A stretch of 39,251 nt of DNA from JBBDNV01 sp040877415 (GTDB lineage Bacteria; Planctomycetota; Planctomycetia; Pirellulales; PALSA-1355), in contig JBBDNV010000022.1 of NCBI GenBank assembly GCA_040877415.1, positions 1-39,251 on the forward strand, given 5' to 3'. Under the pieces are notes generated by a model. The model did not search any database and was not told the DNA's origin. It worked only from the letters and a program-made list of their open reading frames with translations. Below, in pieces: positions 15,664-24,715 of the stretch. Made by a program: the position numbers and the translations under genes. The stretch's first letter is position 1. Each line of letters opens with the position of its first letter.

Positions 15664-17121
15664 CTATTGCCTGTCCCGCCAGGCCACGATCGGCTGCCGG
15701 GCGGCGCGGACCTCGTCGGGACGGCTGATCGAGGTGGTGTGCGGGGCTTCGTGCAAAAGCTCGGGCGGCTCTTCGCTGATGCGGAACAGCATCTGGGCGA
15801 AGGCGTCGAGCGTTTCCCTGGTTTCGGTTTCCGTGGGTTCGATCATCAACGCTTCGCGCACGATCGGCGGAAAGTACACGGTCGGAGCGTGAAACCCGTA
15901 GTCCAACAGCCGCTTGGCGATGTCCATCGCCGAAATATCCCGGTCGCTTTTGAGCTTCGCGGCGCTGGCCACGAATTCGTGCATGCAGCGTTCTCCCTGC
16001 GGCACGGGAAAAATGTGCTTCACCTTCGACAGCAGGTAGTTCGCGTTGAGCACCGCGTTTTCGCTCACCCGCCGCAGTCCCTCGGGCCCGTGCGTGCGAA
16101 TGTACAGGTAGGCCCGCACCAGCACGCCGACGTTGCCGAAAAAGCTGCGCACTCGGCCGATCGACCGCGGCCGGTCGAAGTCGAGCCGGTAGCCGCGCTG
16201 GCCGCGAGCCACGACGGGCACCGGCAGATACGGCTCGAGGGCGCGGCTGACCGCGATCGGGCCGGCGCCGGGGCCTCCGCCGCCGTGGGGCCCGCTGAAC
16301 GTTTTGTGCGGATTGAAATGCATCATGTCGGCGCCGAAATCGCCGGGCCGCGAGATGCCCAGGATGGCGTTCATGTTCGCGCCGTCCAGGTAAATCAGCC
16401 CGCCGACGTCGTGCACGCGGCGGGCGATTTCGGCGATTTGCCGGTCGAACATGCCCAGCGTGTTGGGATTGGTGATCATAAATACGGCGGTCGTCTCGTC
16501 GAGCCTCGCGGCCAGGTCCTCCATGTCCACATAGCCCGCCGGCGTGCTCTTGACGGCGACTGTCTCGAAACCGGCCATCGCGGCGCTGGCCGGGTTGGTG
16601 CCGTGGGCACTGTCGGGCGCAAGCACGTTCGTGCGCCGCTGTCCGCATGAGCGGTAATGGGCCGCCGCCACCAACAGGGCCGTCAATTCGCCCTGCGCGC
16701 CGGCGGCGGGTTGCAGGGATACGGCCGGCAGGCCCGAAATCTCGGCCAGCATTTCTTGCAGGCCATGGAGCAATTCGAGCAACCCTTGGAGCGTCGAGGT
16801 GGGCTGATAGGGGTGCAGGTCGATCATGCCGGGCAGGGACGCCAGCCGCTCGTTTCGCTTCGGGTTGTACTTCATCGTGCACGACCCGAGCGGATAGAAG
16901 TGCGTATCGACCGACATGTTCTGCGTCGACAGGTTCGTAAAATGCCGCACTAGTTCCGGCTCGGTCAACTCCGGCAAGGGGGGCAATTGCCCGGCCATCG
17001 TTTCGGCGGGAAGCAATTCGGCCAGTGGCACTTCGGGCACGTCGGCCGCCGGCAGCCGCGCGCCGCGGCGTCCGGGCTTCGAAAGTTCGAACAGCAACTG
17101 AGTCGCTCGGGTGTTACGCAT
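15664..17121 (-). CDS. gcvPB: Glycine dehydrogenase (decarboxylating) subunit 2
   Basis: This is the PLP-carrying half of the two-subunit P-protein, which decarboxylates glycine and passes the aminomethyl group to lipoyl-GcvH. Of 485 residues, the key ones are visible: the Schiff-base lysine at about 273 in FNPHKTFSGPHGGGGPGAG, aspartate at about 246 in YLDGANMNA, and DSAHGTNPASA. The N-terminal STQNMSVDTHFYPLGSCTMK is also characteristic. ATG 17121 overlaps the last 8 bases of gcvPA (ATGCGTAA), so the two subunits are translationally coupled. Splitting of P-protein into A and B subunits is usual outside Proteobacteria. Confidence 0.97.
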   Translation of the reverse strand: MRNTRATQLLFELSKPGRRGARLPAADVPEVPLAELLPAETMAGQLPPLPELTEPELVRHFTNLSTQNMSVDTHFYPLGSCTMKYNPKRNERLASLPGMIDLHPYQPTSTLQGLLELLHGLQEMLAEISGLPAVSLQPAAGAQGELTALLVAAAHYRSCGQRRTNVLAPDSAHGTNPASAAMAGFETVAVKSTPAGYVDMEDLAARLDETTAVFMITNPNTLGMFDRQIAEIARRVHDVGGLIYLDGANMNAILGISRPGDFGADMMHFNPHKTFSGPHGGGGPGAGPIAVSRALEPYLPVPVVARGQRGYRLDFDRPRSIGRVRSFFGNVGVLVRAYLYIRTHGPEGLRRVSENAVLNANYLLSKVKHIFPVPQGERCMHEFVASAAKLKSDRDISAMDIAKRLLDYGFHAPTVYFPPIVREALMIEPTETETRETLDAFAQMLFRISEEPPELLHEAPHTTSISRPDEVRAARQPIVAWRDRQ

Positions 17122-18487
17122 CAAGGGGTGCCACGTCTGGAGTTGTCGCGTCTCGAAGACAAGCGGCCAGGCCGTCGATTTCGTCGCGCGTGCGCCGTTC
17201 CGTCACCGTCACCAGAAAGCAATCGCCGAGTTCGTCGTACCAGCGCGACAGCGGCACGCCGGCCAGATAGCCCCGGTCGCAGGCTCGCGCCAACAGGTCG
17301 TCGACGATTGCGCCTCGGGCGCGGACCACGAATTCCTTGAACGTCGGCCGCCCGAAGGCCAGTTGAAACGGCCCCTCGGCCGTCAATCGCCGCGCTGCGT
17401 AATGGGCTTTGCGCAGGCACAGCTCGGCCGTCTCGCGCAATCCTTGCGGGCCGAGCGCCGCCAGATAAACGGCGGCGCGCAAGGCGAACAGCCCCTGGTT
17501 GGTGCAAATGTTGCTCGTGGCTTTTTCGCGGCGGATGTGCTGTTCGCGCGTTTGCAGGGTGAGCACGAAGCACCGCTTTCCGCGGCGATCGACCGTTTCC
17601 CCGGCGATGCGTCCCGGCATGCGGCGCATGAACTGTTCGCGGCAAGCCATGATTCCCAGGTAAGGGCCCCCGAACGACATCGGGCTGCCCAAGCTCTGGC
17701 CTTCGGCCACCACGATGTCGGCGCCGTAATTGCCGGGCCGTTTCAACAGGCCCAGGCTGATCGGATCAACCGAAACGACGAACAGCGCCCCGGCCGCGTG
17801 GGCGGCGGCCGCCAACTGCTCGACCGGCTCGAGACAGCCGAAAAAATTGGGATGCTGCACCAATACGCAGGCTGTGTCGTCGTTCAACGCGGCGGCCAAT
17901 TCCGCGGGCCCAATCGTGCCCTCGGGCGTGCCCACGGTCACCAGCTCCACGTCCAGGTTGGCCAGGTAGGTGGCCAGGATTTGCCGGTATTCGGGGTGGA
18001 CGCTGGCGGCGGTGACGACGCGGCCGTGCCGCCGGGTGGCGGTGATGGCCATCAACACGGCTTCGGCCGCCGCGCTGCCGCCGTCGTACAGGCTGGCGTT
18101 GGCGACGTCCATGCCGGTCAGTTGTGTAATGAGCGTTTGATACTCGAAAAAGACTTGCAGGTTTCCCTGGCTGGCCTCGGCCTGATAGGGCGTGTACGAC
18201 GTGTAATATTCGCCGCGCGAGGCGACGTAGTCGACAAGGGCGGGAACGAAGTGGTCGTAACTGCCGCCTCCCAGGAAGCAGACTTTCTCACCGGCCGGAC
18301 TGTTTTTCCCGGCCAATGCCGCCAGGTGCGCGGTGAGCTCCATTTCCGACAAGGCGGGCGGAATCGCCAGCGGACGGTTCAAGCGCAACTCGGCCGGAAT
18401 GACTGCGAACAACTCGTCGAGACTGGCAACCCCGATCGCTTCAAGCATCGCCCGCTGGTCTTCGGCCGTGTTGGCTACGTAGGGCAT
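17114..18487 (-). CDS. gcvPA: Glycine dehydrogenase (decarboxylating) subunit 1
   Basis: The 457-residue protein is the N-terminal-type half of the P-protein and forms the heterotetramer with GcvPB. It has the aminotransferase-like fold without the PLP lysine. Recognisable stretches are FLGGGSYDHFVPALVDYVAS near residue 75, YTSYTPYQAEASQGNLQVFF, and the DVANASLYDGGSAAAEAV segment. ATG 18487 starts MPYVANTAEDQRAMLEAIG, a canonical N-terminus. It lies 130 bases downstream of gcvH, a gap filled by an inverted-repeat element, so it is not certain that gcvT-gcvH and gcvPA-gcvPB are on one transcript. Confidence 0.97.
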   Translation of the reverse strand: MPYVANTAEDQRAMLEAIGVASLDELFAVIPAELRLNRPLAIPPALSEMELTAHLAALAGKNSPAGEKVCFLGGGSYDHFVPALVDYVASRGEYYTSYTPYQAEASQGNLQVFFEYQTLITQLTGMDVANASLYDGGSAAAEAVLMAITATRRHGRVVTAASVHPEYRQILATYLANLDVELVTVGTPEGTIGPAELAAALNDDTACVLVQHPNFFGCLEPVEQLAAAAHAAGALFVVSVDPISLGLLKRPGNYGADIVVAEGQSLGSPMSFGGPYLGIMACREQFMRRMPGRIAGETVDRRGKRCFVLTLQTREQHIRREKATSNICTNQGLFALRAAVYLAALGPQGLRETAELCLRKAHYAARRLTAEGPFQLAFGRPTFKEFVVRARGAIVDDLLARACDRGYLAGVPLSRWYDELGDCFLVTVTERRTRDEIDGLAACLRDATTPDVAPLDA

Positions 18488-18501
18488 GGCGTCTCCGTAA
18501 A

Positions 18502-18614
18502 GTAGCAGGCACGCTCCGCGTGCCGTAGCAGCGTCAGAGATGACGTGACGCGACTATCGATCAGTTTTCTCGTTTGGCACTTCGGCGGACGGCACGACGG
18601 AGCGTGCCTGCTAC
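18502..18614 (+). repeat. Inverted-repeat element between gcvH and gcvPA
   Basis: The left arm begins GTAGCAGGCACGCTCCG then CGTGCCGT (18502-18526). The reverse complement of the right end (about 18590-18614) reads GTAGCAGGCACGCTCCG then TCGTGCCGT. The two arms match over about 25 bases with one inserted base, and enclose about 64 bases. It fills nearly the whole gap between the two genes. Like the other palindromes here, it resembles a non-autonomous dispersed element. Confidence 0.7.
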
Positions 18615-18617
18615 AAG

Positions 18618-19019
18618 CTAATGTCCTTCTTCCGCGCATTGCTTCTCGTAATCCTTGTGCGAGAGCAGGTTTTTCAATTCGCTCTCGTCGCTCAGACGGA
18701 TCTTCACGATCCAGCCGGCGCCGTAGGGATCTTCCTGCAATTGTGCGAGCCGGTCGGCCAGCGCCGTGTTGACTTCGACGATTTCGCCCGTCACGGGGCT
18801 GTACAGATCGCTGACGGCTTTGACGCTCTCGATTTCGCCGAACGATTCGCCGGCCTTCACCTGGCGCCCCGACTCCGGCAGCTCGAGGTAGACCAGATCG
18901 GTGAGCGCTTCGACGGCGAAATGCGAAATGCCGACCGTGGCGATGTTCTGGACCGCGCCGTCGGGATCGACGTGCACCCATTCGTGAGTCTTGGCGTAAA
19001 GCAATTCTTGCGGCCGCAC
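18618..19019 (-). CDS. gcvH: Glycine cleavage system H protein
   Basis: GcvH is the lipoyl carrier that shuttles the aminomethyl group between P-, T- and L-proteins. The 133-residue length is standard. The lipoylated lysine is K67 in GEIESVKAVSDLYSPVTG. The N-terminus LLYAKTHEWVHVDPDGAV and the C-terminal GAGWIVKIRLSDESEL are family signatures. It starts 26 bases after gcvT ends, so gcvT-gcvH form one unit. The LipM-like transferase at the end of the cluster is the likely modifying enzyme. Confidence 0.97.
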   Translation of the reverse strand: MRPQELLYAKTHEWVHVDPDGAVQNIATVGISHFAVEALTDLVYLELPESGRQVKAGESFGEIESVKAVSDLYSPVTGEIVEVNTALADRLAQLQEDPYGAGWIVKIRLSDESELKNLLSHKDYEKQCAEEGH

Positions 19020-19045
19020 GGCTCAATCCTTATACGGGTGGTTTG

Positions 19046-20158
<1,113 letters not shown>

Positions 20159-20576
20159 CCGGCCGTCGCCCCGGAGAAAATAGACTGGATTCTCGCCCCT
20201 TAAGGACCCGGCGGATCCAATCGGCGTTCGAGAGCCCACAAGATGCCAATGCAACAGACGAAGTTTCCCTGGTATTGTAGCGGGCGGGGGGCGCGTCCGT
20301 CAGCCCCCGGCAAAGGCCCGGCGGTCGCCGGCTTTTCGGCATTCGCGTCGCAACAGCGGCCCGCCCGGGCATACGCTTTGACCTGTGTCGATGCCAGAGG
20401 TAGGCTGGCTGCGCAGTTACGCACCGCGGAGGTGCGGCCAGGAAAATCCAACTTTCTCCGGAGAACGAAGCCAACTGTGCGACTATCTTACGGAAGGACG
20501 GGTGGCGCGAATCGGCCAGTCAAAAACTGTCGCTAACCACTGACCAACGTATCAGGTTCGACGAGGGCCGCACGAC
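20159..20576. other. Structured intergenic region between gcvT and hicA
   Basis: This 418-base gap between divergent genes holds no recognised gene. On the plus strand it can form a stem CGCACC/GGTGCG (20420-20425 with 20431-20436) that competes with TGCG/CGCA (20410-20413 with 20420-20423), both inside an outer CTGGC/GCCAG stem (20405-20409 with 20437-20441). The perfect palindrome TTCTCCGGAGAA follows at 20454-20465. A 50-codon frame also runs from ATG 20391 to TGA 20541-20543 (it starts MPEVGWLRSYAPRRCGQENP), but without a ribosome site. Possible readings are an ncRNA, a leader, or a decayed gene. Confidence 0.35.
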
Positions 20577-20813
20577 GTGAGCCGGCGTGATAAACTAATC
20601 GAGAGGATGCGTTCGACGCCGGGTACAATTCGCTTCGGCCAGATCCAGTCACTACTCCGTTACGAAGGTTTCGTGCTCTTCAACCAGCGCGGCAGCCATT
20701 GCACCTATCACCGCCAGGATGGCAGAGTGCTGACCATCGTCCGCCCACACGGTCGCCACAAAAACTGTCATCCGAATGACATCCGCAGAATCCTTAGGGC
20801 CTTAGACCTATGA
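20577..20813 (+). CDS. hicA: HicA-type mRNA interferase toxin
   Basis: HicA toxins bind and cut mRNA through a small double-stranded-RNA-binding-like fold. This 78-residue protein has the family core: FGQIQSLLRYEGFVLFNQRG then SHCTYHRQDGRVLTIVRPH. The catalytic histidine is expected at H41 in GSHCTY. The usual C-terminal 'lkpgtlr-ILk' is represented by HPNDIRRILRALDL. The start is GTG 20577; no ATG is available and the ribosome site is weak, which would keep toxin yield low. Its stop overlaps the antitoxin start as ATGA, the common HicAB arrangement. Confidence 0.88.
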   Translation: MSRRDKLIERMRSTPGTIRFGQIQSLLRYEGFVLFNQRGSHCTYHRQDGRVLTIVRPHGRHKNCHPNDIRRILRALDL

Positions 20814-21043
20814 AGACCACACACGTTTACCGCGGGTACGTTTTCACCATTGAATACCAGCCTCACGAGCCAGCGTACAGCGCCGATTTTCCCGATCTGC
20901 CGGATATCATCACCAGCGGCGACACATTGGCGGAGGCATTTGCCAACGCGTGCGAAGCATTGGACCTGCACCTGGAAAGCCTGCAAAAGCTGGCCTTGCC
21001 AATACCTGCACCCAAGCACCGCGTGGTGGTGGAGTCGACGTAA
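20810..21043 (+). CDS. hicB: HicB-type antitoxin
   Basis: The 77-residue protein has the partial RNase H-like HicB fold: an N-terminal beta strand pair (YRGYVFTIEYQPHEPAYSAD), the invariant-type FPDLPDIITSGDTLAEAFAN and a helix ACEALDLHLESLQK. It should neutralise HicA by binding it. No separate DNA-binding domain is present in this short form, so self-repression may need the complex or be absent. It is translationally coupled to hicA by a 4-base overlap. A hairpin followed by T residues lies 110 bases downstream. Confidence 0.86.
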   Translation: MKTTHVYRGYVFTIEYQPHEPAYSADFPDLPDIITSGDTLAEAFANACEALDLHLESLQKLALPIPAPKHRVVVEST

Positions 21044-21150
21044 ACTCGCTCGGCCGACTACCACGGTGCCGGCCGTTTTTATCTGGGTGCGGCGTCCGCT
21101 GCCAGAAAGACATGCGTTTATAGTGAAAATTGATGCCCCATCTGGTCCGC

Positions 21151-23403
21151 TTACCGCCCTCGCGGGCGGTTTTCCTTTCGGCGGGCTTTGCTTTTGGCTT
21201 TTTCTTGCTTCGCCTTGCGTTCTTTCTTCGTGCCGATGCGTGCGGCGCGCTTCGGCTGCGCGCCGCGAGAGACGATGCGGAAATCGAGCTCGCGGCGATC
21301 GACGTCCACTCGGGCCACGGCCACGAACACGTAATCACCGAGCCGATACTGGTTGCCCGAGCGATAGCCGCCGAGCGAATGGGCCCGGCGATCGTAGCGG
21401 TAAAAATCGTCGGATAGCGAGCTGACGTGCACGAGCCCTTCGGCGGGCAAGTCCATTCCCTGCACGAACAGGCCGTATTCCTCGACGCCTGTGACCACGG
21501 CTTCCATCGTCATACCGATCCGGGTGCTCAGATAGTCGAGCAACTTAGCGCGCGTCAATTCACGTTCGGCGACCTCGCTATTGCGTTCGCGGTCGGAGCA
21601 ATGTTCGCCGAGCACGGCCAATTCGCCGAAATCGTTGCGCGGTTTTTGGCCCGTCATGAGGGCGTCGAGCAGCCGGTGCACGGTCAGATCGGGATAGCGG
21701 CGAATGGGCGAGGTGAAGTGGCAGTAGCAGTCGCTGGCCAGCGCGTAGTGGCCTTCTTTTTCGGGGCTGTAGACGGCCCGCTGCAAGCTGCGCAGCAAGG
21801 AATAGTTCACGGCGCGCTCTTCCGGCCGGCCGGCGACCTGGGCCAGCAGTTTCTGCAATTCAAAGCGGCTCTCCAGGCTTTCGACGCGGATGCCGAGCCC
21901 CTCGACGAATTCGGTCAGCGCCTTGAGCTTGCGCGGGTCGGGGGCCATGTGCACGCGCCGCAAGAGGTGCAAGTCGGCCTTGTCGAGCAATTCGGCCACC
22001 GCTTCGTTGGCCGCCAGCATGAAGTGTTCGATGATCTTGTGGCTCTCGGTGTTTGCGACGAGGTGCGCCCCGGTCACGCGACCGAGAGCATCCAGGTCGA
22101 CTTTCACCTCGGGCATGGTCAACTCCAAGCCGCCGCGCCGATAACGGCGCTCGCGCAGGATCGTCGCCAATTCGCGCATGCGGCCCAGCAGAGCGTGCAC
22201 GTCCTTGTCGAGCTTTTTGCGCCACGAAGCGGGGTCGGCCAGGTAGGCGTCGACCTCTTCGTAGGTGAATCGCCGTTGGCTGGTGATCGCCGCCGACATC
22301 GGCTCGACGTGCACGGCAACGCCGTCGGGCGTGTATTCGATGAACACCGATTTTGTGTACCGCACTTTCCCCGGCTGCAAGCTGGCCAGGCCGTTGGAAA
22401 TGATTTCGGGCAGCATCGGGATCACGCGGTCGGGCAAATAGGTGCTCGTCGCGCGCTGGTAGGCTTCGCGATCCAGCGCCGTGCCGGGCCGCACGAAGTG
22501 CGACACGTCGGCAATGTGGACGCCCAGCCGCCAATGTCCCCGCTCGGTCCGCTCGAGCGAGACGGCGTCGTCGAAATCACGGGCATCGACCGGATCGATG
22601 GTGATGGTCACCAGTTTGGTCAGATCGGTGCGGCCCTTGGAAAGGCTCTCGTCGAACGTTTCGGCTTCGACGCGCGATTCCTCGACGGCGTCTTCGGCAA
22701 AATGTTCGGGCAGGTTGAATTCGCGGATGATCGACAGCGTGTCGATGCCCGGCGTGCCCCGCTGGCCCAGCACTTCGGTGACGACGGCCTCGCCCTGATG
22801 GGCGTGGGTGGGAAAGCGGACCATTTCGACGACGACCTTGTCGTCGGTGCGGGCGCCTTTCGCGCCCGGGTCGCCGAGGATGATCGGCTGCGAAAAGGGC
22901 GCTCCGTCGATTTGTGCGTAGGCGATGCCGCTCAGCTCGAAGTAGGTGCCGACGAACTGGTGGGTTTCGCGCTCGATGATTTCGACGATTTCGCCTTCGG
23001 GATTCGGGCGGCGCGGCTCGGCTTTTTTCTTCAGCCGCACGAGCACCGTGTCGCCCGTGGCGGCGTCGCCCGCATCGTGGGCCGCGATGTAGATGTCGCG
23101 CGTCCGATCGGCGCCCGGCGCGCTGCCGGCGGGGCGCACGAAGCCAAAGCCCGAATCGGTGCGGCGAAACACGCCGGTGACTCGGTATCCGCCGGTTTTG
23201 GCCGCTGGGGGCGGTCCGACCAGATGATTCGCGCCGTAGCTGAGCCGGCCGATCTTGACGAGGTTCTTGATCGCGTGCTTCAGCTCGCGTTCTTCCTCTT
23301 CCGAAAGGTTGAGTTTCTTGGCGAGCACGCGCGGCTTTTGCGGTCGGTAGCCCGGCTCGCTCACGAGTTGGAGCAGCGCCAGTTCGATTTTATCGCTGCT
23401 CAT
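21151..23403 (-). CDS. rnr: Ribonuclease R (RNB-family 3'-5' exoribonuclease)
   Basis: RNase R degrades structured RNA 3' to 5' processively. Its 750 residues run in the usual order: an N-terminal winged helix (about 1-65), a cold-shock domain (GGYRVTGVFRRTDSGFGFVR, 71-90), a second OB domain, the RNB catalytic domain and a C-terminal S1 domain (EAVVTGVEEYGLFVQGMDLP). The metal-binding aspartates are present in IDPVDARDFDDA as D270, D276, D278 and D279. The tail after S1 is strongly basic (KKERKAKQEKAKSKARRKEN), which in homologues aids RNA or ribosome binding. It starts 34 bases after the YhaM-like gene, pointing to one RNA-decay operon. Confidence 0.96.
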   Translation of the reverse strand: MSSDKIELALLQLVSEPGYRPQKPRVLAKKLNLSEEEERELKHAIKNLVKIGRLSYGANHLVGPPPAAKTGGYRVTGVFRRTDSGFGFVRPAGSAPGADRTRDIYIAAHDAGDAATGDTVLVRLKKKAEPRRPNPEGEIVEIIERETHQFVGTYFELSGIAYAQIDGAPFSQPIILGDPGAKGARTDDKVVVEMVRFPTHAHQGEAVVTEVLGQRGTPGIDTLSIIREFNLPEHFAEDAVEESRVEAETFDESLSKGRTDLTKLVTITIDPVDARDFDDAVSLERTERGHWRLGVHIADVSHFVRPGTALDREAYQRATSTYLPDRVIPMLPEIISNGLASLQPGKVRYTKSVFIEYTPDGVAVHVEPMSAAITSQRRFTYEEVDAYLADPASWRKKLDKDVHALLGRMRELATILRERRYRRGGLELTMPEVKVDLDALGRVTGAHLVANTESHKIIEHFMLAANEAVAELLDKADLHLLRRVHMAPDPRKLKALTEFVEGLGIRVESLESRFELQKLLAQVAGRPEERAVNYSLLRSLQRAVYSPEKEGHYALASDCYCHFTSPIRRYPDLTVHRLLDALMTGQKPRNDFGELAVLGEHCSDRERNSEVAERELTRAKLLDYLSTRIGMTMEAVVTGVEEYGLFVQGMDLPAEGLVHVSSLSDDFYRYDRRAHSLGGYRSGNQYRLGDYVFVAVARVDVDRRELDFRIVSRGAQPKRAARIGTKKERKAKQEKAKSKARRKENRPRGR
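21153..21173 (+). terminator. Rho-independent terminator after hicAB
   Basis: The stem ACCGCCC (21153-21159) pairs with GGGCGGT (21164-21170) around a TCGC loop, and the stem's last T starts a TTTT run at 21170-21173. It faces the plus strand and would end the hicAB transcript. The same bases encode the last codons of rnr on the other strand, so coding sequence and terminator are shared. Confidence 0.7.
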
Positions 23404-23437
23404 TTCGTGAACTTGAGAATCAGGGCGCCCGTTGCCG

Positions 23438-24427
23438 CTATCGCGAAGAGCCCGGGCCCTTCGGCTCTCCCTTATAGAGCTTGCGCGCCAGCGCGTGATT
23501 GAACGTCGTCCAGCCGCTGTCCACGTTTGGATCGTCGCGAATCAACTGGTCGAAGGCGTGAATCTTGGCGTCGAGATTGTCCAGGTGGTGCAGGGCCACG
23601 GCTTCCAGCGTCATCGGCAGTTTCGGGCTGCCGAACTCGTATTGCCCGTGATGGCTGACGATCATGTGCTTCAAACGAAGCGCGAGCTCGTCGGGGAGCG
23701 GCTCGCCCGAGAGGCGCTCGACCTCGCGAAGTTTCTTTTCCAACATGCCGACGGCCATAACGACGTGTCCGATCAACTGCCCTTCGTCGCTGTAGGCGAA
23801 GTCGCGGTCGTAGGTCAACTCGTCGATTTTTCCGGCGTCGTGCAGGAAGGCTCCCATCAGGAGCAGGTCGTGGTTGATGGACGGATAGAGCGGGGCGATG
23901 TGGCTCACCAGCTCCATCAGGTTGACGACGTGTTCCAACAGGCCGCCGAGGTAGGCGTGATGATTCTTGACTCCGGCCGGCGCGCGGCTGAACTTGCGCA
24001 TGAACTCCTCGTCCATGAGGAAACATTCGGCCAGGTTGAGCAAATGCGGGTCGCGCATTTGGCGCAGGTGTCCGCCGAGGCGCACCACGAGCCGGTCGAC
24101 CTCCTTGGAGTCCAGGATCATGAAATCGTCGGGATCGACGTCGCTGGTGGGCGCCTTGCGGACGCTGGAGACGATCAACTGGATCGTGCCTTGAAACAAC
24201 TGCGTGGAGCCTTCGACGCGCACGTAGTCGCCGTTGTCGAACCCGCGATAGTCCTGCTCGCTGGCATTCCACATCCGCGCGCCGATCACGCCGCTGCGAT
24301 CCGACAGCTCGAGCTGCAGGTACAAATTGCCGTTTCGATTGGGGCGCAGTTGTTTTTCGCTGGCCAGGAAGATCTGATTGACCGATTCCTGGTGGGCTAA
24401 TTGGCTGACGAACCGCCTGGACGACAT
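23438..24427 (-). CDS. YhaM-like OB-fold/HD-domain 3'-5' exoribonuclease
   Basis: This 329-residue protein has the YhaM layout: an OB-fold nucleic-acid-binding domain at about 15-95 (NGNLYLQLELSDRSGVIGAR, DYVRVEGSTQLFQGTIQLIV) and an HD hydrolase domain at about 150-320. HD metal ligands are visible as H166 (GGLLEHVVNL) and H196-D197 (GAFLHDAGKIDELTYD), with a later HMIVSHHGQYEFGSP. YhaM of Bacillus trims RNA and DNA 3' ends. Being paired with rnr supports an RNA role. I start it at ATG 24427 (MSSRRFVSQL); the open frame upstream runs through repeat DNA. The usual Gram-positive name is yhaM, not assigned here. Confidence 0.88.
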   Translation of the reverse strand: MSSRRFVSQLAHQESVNQIFLASEKQLRPNRNGNLYLQLELSDRSGVIGARMWNASEQDYRGFDNGDYVRVEGSTQLFQGTIQLIVSSVRKAPTSDVDPDDFMILDSKEVDRLVVRLGGHLRQMRDPHLLNLAECFLMDEEFMRKFSRAPAGVKNHHAYLGGLLEHVVNLMELVSHIAPLYPSINHDLLLMGAFLHDAGKIDELTYDRDFAYSDEGQLIGHVVMAVGMLEKKLREVERLSGEPLPDELALRLKHMIVSHHGQYEFGSPKLPMTLEAVALHHLDNLDAKIHAFDQLIRDDPNVDSGWTTFNHALARKLYKGEPKGPGSSR

Positions 24428-24545
24428 GGAGAAGCTTTCTAATACGCCGCCCGAGCCGTAGCTGACGGGCAAAGCGCTTGATTTTACGGCCGGCGCGGCG
24501 AGGCTACAAGGGCGCGAAAGCGCTCGTTGGCGCTCGATCCGTGGG

Positions 24546-24620
24546 GTGCCATGGCCACGCCCAGCGTGGCCATGCGTCGTTACCACTTCCGCACGCTCAC
24601 GACAAGGGTGAGCATGGCAC
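24546..24620 (+). repeat. Double-hairpin palindromic element
   Basis: An outer inverted repeat (GTGCCATG at 24546-24553, CATGGCAC at 24613-24620) encloses two hairpins. The first is a perfect 10-bp stem, ATGGCCACGC (24551-24560) with GCGTGGCCAT (24564-24573). The second is GCTCAC (24595-24600) with GTGAGC (24608-24613). A related sequence occurs at 33471-33500. It lies between the divergent yhaM-like and proS genes. Confidence 0.65.
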
Positions 24621-24637
24621 GTCATTCGGAGGTCCCA

Positions 24638-24667
24638 TTGTTGAGCTTCGAGGCCGTGACGTACAAT
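24638..24667 (+). promoter_or_regulatory. Probable sigma-70-type promoter of proS
   Basis: TTGTTG at 24638-24643 and TACAAT at 24662-24667 are 18 bases apart, close to consensus. Initiation would fall near 24674, leaving a leader of about 40 bases that ends in the ribosome site AGGAG (24706-24710) before ATG 24716. Confidence 0.45.
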
Positions 24668-24715
24668 ATCGCACTTTCATCGCGGCCGGCGCGGTTTTTT
24701 TCTTGAGGAGATCGA

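Noticed and set aside
20159..20300. Possible glycine riboswitch upstream of gcvT
   Set aside because: The expected tandem GGAGAG and CCGAAGG-like core elements are not present on the minus strand.
21427..23502. 691-codon plus-strand open frame opposite rnr
   Set aside because: Translation has no domain and is biased in composition; it exists because rnr uses few codons that create stops on the opposite strand.
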